In this document: one piece after another, positions 35,901 to 43,612 of the stretch | How the letters are laid out: each line of letters starts with the position of its first letter | How positions within the stretch are numbered: the first letter of the stretch is position 1 | NCBI RefSeq assembly: GCF_947495725.1 | Contig: NZ_CANLZZ010000002.1 | Coordinates: 310,001 to 374,000 of the forward strand | Direction of reading: 5' to 3' | DNA from: an uncultured Lutibacter sp. | GTDB taxonomy: Bacteria > Bacteroidota > Bacteroidia > Flavobacteriales > Flavobacteriaceae | DNA: 64,000 nt | Position numbers and translations under genes: made by a program | The notes under the pieces: model-generated | The model's database searches: none | Seen by the model: the letters and a program-made list of their open reading frames with translations, nothing else | What the model was told of the DNA's origin: nothing

Positions 35901-37115
35901 AATAATTTGTTAAATAATGCATTTAAATACACAAAATCAGGAGATACAATTAAAATAGATTTTGAACGTAAGAATAACAACTTAATTGTACACGTTAAAG
36001 ATACTGGGCGAGGAATTGATACGGAAGATATAGAACATATTTTTGAGCGCTTTTATCAATCGCAAAAAAAACACGGTGCTTATACTGGAGGTTCGGGAAT
36101 TGGTTTGGCTTTTTCCAAAAGACTTGTAGATATGCATTACGGTTATATCAACGCAACTAGTAAATTAAATGAAGGAAGTGAATTTACAATTGTATTACCA
36201 ATTGTAAAAAATGCTATTTTAAAAGATCAAGAACAAGCAGAATTAAAAATTTTAACTGCCGAAAAAACATATACTCCAACCAATGAATTTGAAAACGAAA
36301 TTAATATTTCTGGAATTGAAGTTGATGGAAGTTTTTCAAATGCTAAAATATTTTTTGCAGAAGATAATAGTGAAATGAGAGGTTTTGTTTTTGGAATTCT
36401 TTCAAACTTTTTTGAAGTTAAATCTTTCGAAAACGGACAAGAATGTTTAAAAGCATTAGAAAACGAATGGCCAGATATTATTATTAGTGATGTTTTAATG
36501 CCAGAGTTAAACGGATTTGAATTATGTAAACAAATTAAATCAGACATCAAAACAAGTCATATACCTGTAATATTATTAACGGCAAGTACATCTATAGAAG
36601 ATGAACTACACGGTTTAAAATACGGAGCAGATTCTTATATTAAAAAACCATTTAATATTCAATATTTGGTAACAAAAACCGAAGCACTGTTAAAAAGTAG
36701 AAAAGCTCTAAGAGAACGTTTTAAAATTGAATTACCACTAAATTTTGAAAACAATATAGAAAGCTCCAAAGATGCTAGTTTTTTGGAAAAGCTTTATAAT
36801 TTAATGGAGAAAAACCTAGATAATCAGGATTTAGATTTAAATAGTTTTGCCAAAGAATTATATTTAAACAGAACCCATTTTTATAAAAAAGTAAAAGCAT
36901 TAACCGATCAAACTCCTTTTGAGTTGCTTAAAGCTTTTAGGCTTAAAAAAGCAGCTGAATTTTTGCGTTATAAAAAACTATCTGTAAACGAAGTTTATAG
37001 TATGACAGGTTTTAAAAGTAGAACACACTTTAGTCGACTTTTTAAAGAAACCTTTAATATTTCTCCAGGAAAATATGCTTCAGAATCTAAAAAAGAAGAA
37101 TTAAAAAAAGAGTAG
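32973..37115 (+). CDS. Hybrid two-component system sensor/regulator (HTCS)
   Basis: A 1380-residue one-protein two-component system. The order is: signal peptide (1-20), two-component Reg_prop beta-propeller repeats (about 30-700, with repeated NLWIGT-type strands), Y_Y_Y domain (about 715-795), one membrane helix (about 807-832), HisKA with phospho-acceptor His865 in FSNISHEIKTPLTL, HATPase with GRGIDTEDIEHIFERFYQ and GGSGIGLAFSK, a receiver domain with phospho-acceptor Asp1173 in IISDVLMPELNG, and a C-terminal AraC-type helix-turn-helix (about 1270-1375). Such proteins sense oligosaccharides in the periplasm and activate adjacent degradation genes. It is 100 bp upstream of the first carrageenase-like gene, so it is the likely regulator of the locus. 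Confidence 0.95.
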   Translation: MLKLTFKLFFIVLFSITSLFSQESNLEYSRQLSIYEGLAHNGVTSILEDSKGYLWFGTYDGLNKYDGYSLKTYKNTVDEKLLVSNRVRSLKEDTNGNLWIGTDRGITIYDYITEQFKNIYSNNDLNKGVNGPIVREILVDKHNELIVCATEDNGIMVFDEDYSFIRSYKTSYKSGKNSFFTGLKIDNEKYLFCASNGLELFNINTGKFQKVLHNKLEVNTPTNDLVKVNRNTFLVTLNSGVALINYKPIEEKFKLKSIELKEYKFSSLSIDKLNNLWLGTTTEGVVKINNVFSFTEGKDYKISRFFLKSGVTRISSIASNTKSGCWVTTFNKGVFQFDINENLFRSFNTEMDFKNAIQTNNLLSLSTLDENRFYVSASQGGLGIFDISKEKFDPLPFNLPESLRKNVGYCFVDSKKNLWFKISVKGLCRVKANSTRIENITDDFSKKYNSIQPRTIAEDEKGNIWIGSSSDIHRISFNKDGDVQKIVSLNEKHPYFQKNKLSLIRFIYVDPLYDFIWVGDDSDGLYRLSLENKNVKVENIKVDQYVNSYNDKKSISSNFVTSIIRLPNKELWIGTEGGGICKVINSEKDPEFLSLTEKNGLSNNVVKSILYDQENNLWVSTNIGLNKVNIKDFSVRRFTKEDGLPFEDFWYAAQAVGKKTLVFSGLDGFCYFEPDQISNKEILPRLEFGAFKLFNNIIEPGDTINDRILLQSSLTELEKINLKYNENVFSIDLISLHFSNPKNHSLKYRLLPISEEWIEVPSNQNTIHYNGLPAGEYELNVMASDAAGNWTPPKKLKINITPPFWKTGLAYFLYLSLLGLLIYIVVYVVLKIQSLNHKVEIEQLEIDNVKDLNKAKLRFFSNISHEIKTPLTLISGPVSILADRFKSNKDVSSKLSIIQRQSKKISQLIDQVHDFQRADANLLKMHFTSFCFNEFIEELVSDFKFMAEIDKKEFELKNNDSKIFVSADKDKLEKIFNNLLNNAFKYTKSGDTIKIDFERKNNNLIVHVKDTGRGIDTEDIEHIFERFYQSQKKHGAYTGGSGIGLAFSKRLVDMHYGYINATSKLNEGSEFTIVLPIVKNAILKDQEQAELKILTAEKTYTPTNEFENEINISGIEVDGSFSNAKIFFAEDNSEMRGFVFGILSNFFEVKSFENGQECLKALENEWPDIIISDVLMPELNGFELCKQIKSDIKTSHIPVILLTASTSIEDELHGLKYGADSYIKKPFNIQYLVTKTEALLKSRKALRERFKIELPLNFENNIESSKDASFLEKLYNLMEKNLDNQDLDLNSFAKELYLNRTHFYKKVKALTDQTPFELLKAFRLKKAAEFLRYKKLSVNEVYSMTGFKSRTHFSRLFKETFNISPGKYASESKKEELKKE

Positions 37116-37214
37116 GGTTGTTAATTTACGGTTAGAAACATTTAATATATTTAAAACTACAAAGTAATAAGTTTTAATGCTGAATTTTAATGTATTAAAT
37201 TAAATGTTGTAGAA

Positions 37215-40130
37215 ATGACTTTTTTTCAATTAAAGAGTTTACTGATTTTATTTTTTGGATTAATTACTTCAATAAACAGTAACGCTCAAAACACAAATCT
37301 TTTAAATCAAGATTATTATGGATTTGAAAAGGAAACAAATGGTTGGGAAACCAATAATAATATAAATTGGAAATCCAATTCAGAAAAATCTGCCACAGGA
37401 AATTTTAGTTTAAAGTTTTCATCTTTAACCGAAGTTAACCCTTTAATAAGTTTTGATACACAAAAAACAATTTTAAAAGTTCGAGTAGCTAAAAGCAATA
37501 AAAATAAATTTATTGTGGCTTCAAGTTATGAAGGAACTCTATTAGCTGTTCGTTTTGACGGTAAGATTCTTTGGGAAAATACTTTGTCGGGTTTTATGAA
37601 TCATGATATTTGGTGTGATGATATAACTGGAGATGGAGTTGATGAAATTTTTGTTGCAAATGCAAACGGAACATTATTTTGTTTGAATTCCAAAGGTGAT
37701 GAGCTATGGCAATTTAAACCATCAGATGCACCAATGTATTCGGTTTGTGTAGCCAGTAAAAATGAAACTCCCTACGTAGTTTGTGGAGGGTTTGATAAAA
37801 ATATATATTATTTATCTTCAGAAGGAAACCTGGTTCAAACTTTAGACGCTTCAACATATTCCGAAAACAAAGTGTTCTCTGGGATTACAGCTCCTTCAAA
37901 TACACATATTGCAAATTTTATTAGAACAATTAAAAAATCTGATGGTTCTGAAATGTTAGCTGTTTTAGGAACAAACAACAGTATGCAGGTTACCGGGAAC
38001 ATGTATTTTATTGAGGTGCTTGGTGGATTGGTAGGTGAATCTGTTAAAATTGATTCCGGAAAACCAGTAGGAGAAATGAGAATTTGCGATGTTGATGGCG
38101 ATGGTACACAAGAAATATTGATGGGTACAAGTAGTCATGTAAATGATGCGCGCGTAGTTAGGTTTGATCCCTTTAAAACATCCAACCAGCAAAGTAATTT
38201 TAAAATTTCTAGCATTAGAAACAAAGTTGGAGCGCCAGGATATCGTATTTCTCAACCCGAAATTATTAAAAACGATGACGAGCTGCAATATTTTGTATTG
38301 CACGGTCCAAATATTTTATTAGTTCCTCAAAGTATGGATTTAAATGAAGCGGAAGTTTTGAATTCGTCTTATTCATTTAATGATATGTGGAAAGACCCTA
38401 CTTCTGGGAAAATTATTTTGGCAAGCAATCAAAGTGGAGGTAGTGAAATTCATATTTTAAATACTGAAATTCCAACTTGGAAAAGTGCTTTTGTTGCAAT
38501 TTCTCCAAAAGGAAAAACACAAAAAGTAATAGAAAACATAAATAAAATTGAATCTGATTTGGTTAGTTTTAACAAGCCAGTTTGGGAGCGAAACCCCATA
38601 TCAATTTATTTGATGCACGAAAATAAAACAGGTGTAGATCCAAGTCTTTATAATGCTCCTATATTTCTGCCACAACCTTGGATGCCAAAAGTACAGGACG
38701 GTGCAAGTTGGAATCGCGATGCGATGACAAACGAGAAATATAGAGATAAACGAGATAAAAGAAGGCAATATGTTTTAAATGAAACGGAAGTTCTCAATAC
38801 CATAATTCCAAATTTTGGCGAAGATGGAATTGCTTATTGGGGAGGACATGGTAACGACCCTTATTTTTATAGTGTAGAAACTACAAAAAAAGTTATTGAT
38901 GCCGCAGCTGGAAAACAAATGGTTTTGGTTTATCCCGAAATACAAGATGACAGTGAGGATTTTCAATTTGTTATGGATGATTTAATGTACCCGTTAGCAA
39001 CCTATGGAAAAGGAAAAAATTTAAAGTTATTTATTCGGTCAAAAAATGTTTTTTGGCAAGGAAGCGTTTATTTACCTTATTGGCATAGATTATTGTCTGG
39101 AGAATTTTCAGATGTTTTTGTTCCTTCTATGGAAGAAACAACAGATAAAACTATGGAATTGAGTATTGCTGGAAGAATGGGAGTTTGGGCAAGTGGAGCG
39201 GTTGATAGCTGGGGTTCTAGAGCAGTCCCAGATAATACTAGTTTTGATCGATTACGTCAAATTTCCGATCAACCTTTAAGTAGTCATTTTTTACGACAAT
39301 TAATTTATGTTGCTGCAAATGGAGCCCAATATTTCGATAATTTTACAAAACCAGATTTGTTTGCTAAGTTAATAGCTTCGGGAGTGTTATATGTTCCAAA
39401 ACGTTCTGAGATTTTAAGTATTTCTCCAGTACATTTAAGTATGCTTTCTCCAGATGAACATTATTTAGAAGATGGTTCGGAGCTAAAATGGTTAACCAAC
39501 TTTAATCAGCAATTTGAAGATAGCAATAAATTTGTATTTAGTAGAATGAATGGTTCGTGGCCAGGAGCACCAATAAATGAGTGGGATTTTTCGAGTTATG
39601 CAGCCAATACAAAAGAGCGAAGATTAAACTTTTTACCAACTTATAAAAATGGAATGGTTTTAATTACGCCGCCACAAAAGGGAACTTTTGCAGATAAAGA
39701 TGCAATTAGAGGAAAATTAACCGATTATTTACATCCGTTTTATAAAAATATAATGAAGGAGTATTACACCGATGGTCATCATTATTATTCGTCAGACGGA
39801 AATCAAACATACGCTGCAGATACTTATTATAAAACTATTGAATCTGACATTAAAGATAATGCATCAAAATTACCAATTACAGTTTCAGGAGATGTGGCTT
39901 GGGTAGTTGCCCAAACATCGCCAACTCATTTACGGTTAACAATTATAGATAATGGCTATATAAATCCTGATGATAGAAATGCATCTGTAAGTTTTAATAA
40001 TATAGAGCCTAAAAAAATTGTGGATCTTCTAGATGGTAAAACATTTAGTCCTTCAAACTCAATGATAAATGTTGATATTCCAAGTGGGGCGTTTCGATTT
40101 TTAGATATAGAATTATCAAGCCCGTTTTAA
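37215..40130 (+). CDS. Lambda-carrageenase-like protein A (GH150-like) with partial CBM at the N-terminus
   Basis: A 971-residue secreted protein, the first of three paralogues. The signal peptide covers about 1-24. Residues about 33-80 (YGFEKETNGWETNNN, then SATGNFSLKFSS) resemble the first strands of a CBM4/9-type fold and are absent from the two paralogues. Next comes a PQQ-like beta-propeller (about 85-400; SSYEGTLLAVRFDGKILWEN, DGVDEIFVANANGTLFC), then a large conserved domain with YWGGHGNDPYF, VFVPSMEETTDKTMELS and SGDVAWVVAQTSPTHLRLT. Propeller plus this region is the architecture described for lambda-carrageenase (GH150). No T9SS sorting domain is present. The family call is from recalled architecture and from the locus; it is not a quinoprotein dehydrogenase. 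Confidence 0.65.
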   Translation: MTFFQLKSLLILFFGLITSINSNAQNTNLLNQDYYGFEKETNGWETNNNINWKSNSEKSATGNFSLKFSSLTEVNPLISFDTQKTILKVRVAKSNKNKFIVASSYEGTLLAVRFDGKILWENTLSGFMNHDIWCDDITGDGVDEIFVANANGTLFCLNSKGDELWQFKPSDAPMYSVCVASKNETPYVVCGGFDKNIYYLSSEGNLVQTLDASTYSENKVFSGITAPSNTHIANFIRTIKKSDGSEMLAVLGTNNSMQVTGNMYFIEVLGGLVGESVKIDSGKPVGEMRICDVDGDGTQEILMGTSSHVNDARVVRFDPFKTSNQQSNFKISSIRNKVGAPGYRISQPEIIKNDDELQYFVLHGPNILLVPQSMDLNEAEVLNSSYSFNDMWKDPTSGKIILASNQSGGSEIHILNTEIPTWKSAFVAISPKGKTQKVIENINKIESDLVSFNKPVWERNPISIYLMHENKTGVDPSLYNAPIFLPQPWMPKVQDGASWNRDAMTNEKYRDKRDKRRQYVLNETEVLNTIIPNFGEDGIAYWGGHGNDPYFYSVETTKKVIDAAAGKQMVLVYPEIQDDSEDFQFVMDDLMYPLATYGKGKNLKLFIRSKNVFWQGSVYLPYWHRLLSGEFSDVFVPSMEETTDKTMELSIAGRMGVWASGAVDSWGSRAVPDNTSFDRLRQISDQPLSSHFLRQLIYVAANGAQYFDNFTKPDLFAKLIASGVLYVPKRSEILSISPVHLSMLSPDEHYLEDGSELKWLTNFNQQFEDSNKFVFSRMNGSWPGAPINEWDFSSYAANTKERRLNFLPTYKNGMVLITPPQKGTFADKDAIRGKLTDYLHPFYKNIMKEYYTDGHHYYSSDGNQTYAADTYYKTIESDIKDNASKLPITVSGDVAWVVAQTSPTHLRLTIIDNGYINPDDRNASVSFNNIEPKKIVDLLDGKTFSPSNSMINVDIPSGAFRFLDIELSSPF

Positions 40131-40143
40131 TATGATATAAAGA

Positions 40144-41232
40144 ATGAAATTATATAGCAAACATATCAGTTTTTTGGGATTATTCATCTTTCAATTATTG
40201 TACAATCAATTGTATGCGCAAAAATATGACGAAATTATTTACAAAATAAATTCAGTTGCACCAGCTAAAATAGATTTAGATAAAGGTGATTATGAACTTT
40301 CAATAAAAGTTTGGATAGAACCTAATAGTTTTGTGGAAGGAATAAAAACAATAATAAATCCGATTGGAAAGTCCATTACTTGGAATTTTGGAGATGTTGA
40401 AATTGAGAAATGGGTTGATCTATCTCAAGAATTCTCAATTTCAGAAAAAGTAGAAAACGGAACTTTTATAATTCAATTAATTGAGGACATTATATTTGGA
40501 GTTGGAGAAGGAAATTTTTACATAGATGATATTAGCTTAAGATTAAAAGAAAATATTGAAGATAAATTTACAATACAAACAGTAGGTGAAACTTGCGTTG
40601 ATAAAGACAATGGTAGAATTGAAATAAAAGCAGCATCTTCAAGAAATTATGCAATTTTACTCAATGGAATTGACAAAGGAAGTTTCACAAGTGAAACTAC
40701 ATTAGAAAATATTAAACCTGGCGATTATAAATTGTGCATTTCTGCAACTGAAGGTAGTTTTGAGCAGTGTTTCAATATAAAAATAGTAGAAGGAAATACG
40801 ATTTCAGGAAAAACTACAATTAACGCAAATAAAGCAAGTGTTGAAATTAATGAAGGTACACCGCCGTTTAATATAAAGTTAAATGGAAAAACCGTTTTAC
40901 AAACCTCAATTAATAATTTTGAAATTGCTGTAATTCCAGGAGATTTTTTAGAAGTAACAACCAACATAAAATGCGAAGGCTTATTGACTAAAAAAATAGC
41001 ACTGCAAGAAGATATTTTGGTGTATCCAAACCCAGTAAATGAAATACTAAATGTTAGAGCTTTTGAAAATAGCACAATTCACCTATACAATAGTTTAGGG
41101 GCTTTAGTTAAAAGAATAGACCGGTCTAGCACATTAAATTCCATTAATATAAGTAATTTAACCACTGGAGTTTATTATTTAAAAATAATTTCAAAAGATA
41201 AAAATTATAATAGGCCTGTGTTAATAAAATAA
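40144..41232 (+). CDS. Secreted CBM-like protein with T9SS sorting domain
   Basis: A 362-residue protein without an evident catalytic domain. After the signal peptide (about 1-25) comes a beta-sandwich segment (about 27-140; KGDYELSIKVWIEPNSF, GNFYIDDISLRLKEN) resembling the later strands of a CBM4/9-type module; the first strands are not visible. A Cys-containing module follows (about 145-285, starting VGETCVDKDNGRIEI), which also occurs in the GH82 protein at 43613. A T9SS type A sorting domain ends the chain (VYPNPVNEILNV, then GVYYLKIISKDKN). It lies 13 bp after the GH150-like gene and is probably co-translated. It likely binds substrate at the cell surface. Confidence 0.8.
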   Translation: MKLYSKHISFLGLFIFQLLYNQLYAQKYDEIIYKINSVAPAKIDLDKGDYELSIKVWIEPNSFVEGIKTIINPIGKSITWNFGDVEIEKWVDLSQEFSISEKVENGTFIIQLIEDIIFGVGEGNFYIDDISLRLKENIEDKFTIQTVGETCVDKDNGRIEIKAASSRNYAILLNGIDKGSFTSETTLENIKPGDYKLCISATEGSFEQCFNIKIVEGNTISGKTTINANKASVEINEGTPPFNIKLNGKTVLQTSINNFEIAVIPGDFLEVTTNIKCEGLLTKKIALQEDILVYPNPVNEILNVRAFENSTIHLYNSLGALVKRIDRSSTLNSINISNLTTGVYYLKIISKDKNYNRPVLIK

Positions 41233-41368
41233 ATTTTCTTAATCTATTGTTTACTGAGAATTACAGATAAATTATTGATGGATACATTAAAAATACATAT
41301 AATTTATATATTTACATTACCCCTCAAATTTTTTATTAATCGAGCCCCATTTTTAAAATTCATTAAAT

Positions 41369-43216
41369 ATGGATATAAAATTACTTAGAAAATTTTTGAT
41401 ATTATTTGTGGCTATTTGTGGTTGGCAAATGGAAGCGATTGCTCAAACCAATGCAACGCCAATATTAAATGCACAAGCATTTGGTTTTGAAGATCAAGGA
41501 GATGGTACATATGCTTGGGAAGACTGGGCAGATGGGGTAGCTGGATTTTCAACGGCTACAGGGACTATTCCCTCAACTTCAGATAACGCTTTTGTAAGCG
41601 GGTCAAGAAGTGTGATTTCTACTTTTGCTTATAATGGGGCGAGTACGACGGGAGATGCACAGTTAAATACTTACTTTGGCCCAGATGGAGATTTTCAAAT
41701 AGAGGCGGGTAATTATTATTTTTCAGCTTGGGTTTATATTGTAGATGAAGGTCCTAATAAAATTCAATTGTCTATTGATGCTGATGACATCTCTGGTATG
41801 TCAAATTACAATGCAATCAATATTTCAGGAGTAGGCATAAATACTTGGACGCAAATTGGAACTGAGATCACCATAGATCCAGGTGATGATGATGCATGGA
41901 TGAGAATTCAATATTTTGATTTCCCTGCATCTGGTACAGGTTCAATTTATTTGGATGATATTGAACTAGAACTTATTGATGATGGAATTTTTGATAACGG
42001 AGATGTTGCAAATAGTAATTGGTCTAACGGATTAAATTGGAATGGGTCTAGAGTTGTAACCGGTATCGCTTCATTAGCCGGAAGCCCTGTTCTTGATGCC
42101 ACTTCTTCAATTGAAAATTTAAGTACGGGTTTTGAGGTTGCCGATTATTCTATTACCTCACCAGGTGATTTTGCTTTGACAATTAACGGGTCGTCAGATG
42201 TTAGATTGATTGATCCAAATATTGATGGGGTTTTGACGATAGATTGTGACATTGATTTAAATTTGACTGCAGGGAAAATCACTACATCAACAGATGTAAA
42301 TAATCAGTTAATATTTGCTCAAGGAAAAACAGTAACATTAAGCGAAAGAATTGTTGTTGAAAATAATAACGCCGTTAACCCAATTATTTTTAATGGGGAT
42401 TTAATAAGTAACGGTAAAAGTATTTTTGTTTTTAATGGTTCTAATTCAACAGCAAATGGAGCTATAGAGTTTAGCAATACCGCAGATAATACTGGGTTTT
42501 TGTCTGAAATGAGGGTTTTTAAAGATGATATTGTTTCTAATATTATTGGACCAAAATTATTTATGCCTTCTGGAGGAGTATTTAAATTTCAAGATGGGAC
42601 TGCAGGGGCTAGTGCAACATTAACTCTAAATGGGAAGAATTCCTTTGAAGGAGTTCTGAATAGTGCTGATGGAGAGAATACTGTGGTTTTTAATGCCGAT
42701 CAAACTAATATGGGTTTACTTAAGTTGGCTAATACTAGTACATCACTTACTTTTGAATTAGCTTCAAGTGTTACTGAGGTTGTTTTTAGTAGTACTGAAG
42801 GTACTTGGATTGGTACACTTAATATTGTAGGCTTTAAAAATTGGGATATAAAAATTGGGGGTACAGCATTAACAACAGCTCAATTGAGCGCAATAACAAT
42901 AGATGGAGCCACTCCTACAAATCCGATTATTCAAGTGAATGGCTATTTAGTTTATGATAATGTTGCAGGTATAGAAGATTACCAACAATTAGAAGGCGTT
43001 AATATATATCCAAATCCAACCTCTAGTCAATTAAACATTGAATGTCCGTATGGAAGTGAAGTTGGAATTTATAATTTAATGGGAGTGAAGGTAAAATCTG
43101 TTTCGAACGCAGAAAAGAGTTTCAGATTGCCAGTTGCAGAATTATCTAGCGGATTGTATATTGTTAAAGTACAATCGGATGGTAAATTCTATAGTAAGAA
43201 AATACAAGTTAAATAA
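41369..43216 (+). CDS. Secreted CBM-like / beta-solenoid surface protein with T9SS sorting domain
   Basis: A 615-residue protein. The signal peptide covers about 1-26 (ending AIAQ). Residues about 35-205 form a full CBM4/9-like sandwich beginning FGFEDQGDGTYAWED and ending GSIYLDDIELELI. Residues about 215-535 are Gly/Asn/Thr-rich with regularly spaced hydrophobic residues, like a beta-solenoid or autotransporter passenger (NSNWSNGLNWNGSR at its start). The T9SS domain is at about 540-615 (NIYPNPTSSQLNI, GLYIVKVQSDGKF). I recognise no catalytic motif. It may be a surface glycan-binding protein taking the place of SusE/SusF. Base use appears slightly richer in G+C than its neighbours by eye. 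Confidence 0.75.
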   Translation: MDIKLLRKFLILFVAICGWQMEAIAQTNATPILNAQAFGFEDQGDGTYAWEDWADGVAGFSTATGTIPSTSDNAFVSGSRSVISTFAYNGASTTGDAQLNTYFGPDGDFQIEAGNYYFSAWVYIVDEGPNKIQLSIDADDISGMSNYNAINISGVGINTWTQIGTEITIDPGDDDAWMRIQYFDFPASGTGSIYLDDIELELIDDGIFDNGDVANSNWSNGLNWNGSRVVTGIASLAGSPVLDATSSIENLSTGFEVADYSITSPGDFALTINGSSDVRLIDPNIDGVLTIDCDIDLNLTAGKITTSTDVNNQLIFAQGKTVTLSERIVVENNNAVNPIIFNGDLISNGKSIFVFNGSNSTANGAIEFSNTADNTGFLSEMRVFKDDIVSNIIGPKLFMPSGGVFKFQDGTAGASATLTLNGKNSFEGVLNSADGENTVVFNADQTNMGLLKLANTSTSLTFELASSVTEVVFSSTEGTWIGTLNIVGFKNWDIKIGGTALTTAQLSAITIDGATPTNPIIQVNGYLVYDNVAGIEDYQQLEGVNIYPNPTSSQLNIECPYGSEVGIYNLMGVKVKSVSNAEKSFRLPVAELSSGLYIVKVQSDGKFYSKKIQVK

Positions 43217-43242
43217 GTACTTGTTTTAATAGATATGAAACG

Positions 43243-43328
43243 AGGCTGTTTGAAAAGTGAAGTTTTCGTCAACCTGAAATAAATTCAGAATGAAGGTTTC
43301 AACTACTTTTTAAACAGCCTTTTTTTTT
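43243..43328. repeat. Large imperfect inverted repeat with T-tract
   Basis: AGGCTGTTTGAAAAGT (43243-43258) pairs with ACTTTTTAAACAGCCT (43305-43320) with one mismatch, followed by eight T. Inside is a second hairpin built on AACCTGAA / TTCAG and AGGTT. It starts 27 bp after the preceding gene and would act as a terminator, but its length and nested structure are more like an interspersed palindromic element; similar sequences seem familiar from other flavobacteria. Confidence 0.6.
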
Positions 43329-43485
43329 ACGCGCAGCTACAACTAATTTATTTAAAACTACACAAATAGGTTGAACAATTGGTATTTTTGAACTTCATAA
43401 AATTTAAATGCTTTTATGTTTAGATAAAAGTGATTATTTAGTTAATATTAGATTTACATATTATTTTGTTTGATTAATATGTTAT
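43329..43485. other. Gene-free stretch between two terminator-like hairpins
   Basis: No open frame of interest. TATTTTTG at 43383-43390 resembles a -7 box, and a terminator follows at 43486, so a small RNA of roughly 110-120 bases is conceivable. No TTG lies at the right distance, so I do not call an RNA gene. Confidence 0.25.
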
Positions 43486-43515
43486 AAAAAAGGAAGTTTC
43501 TAACTTCCTTTTTTT
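43486..43515 (+). terminator. Rho-independent terminator upstream of the GH82 gene
   Basis: AAGGAAGTT and AACTTCCTT flank TCT with A-run and T-run on the outside. No gene lies directly upstream, so what it terminates is unclear. Confidence 0.75.
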
Positions 43516-43612
43516 CATTTTTACCCACACATACACTAAATAAATTGGCACATACAAAGCATTTTTAAAAGAGTTGTTATTTTATAAAATAATATACAAG
43601 TCGAATTTTAAA

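Noticed and set aside
43574-43612. Upstream TTG start for the GH82 gene
   Set aside because: It would add 13 charged and aromatic residues before a normal signal peptide; the ATG at 43613 fits better.
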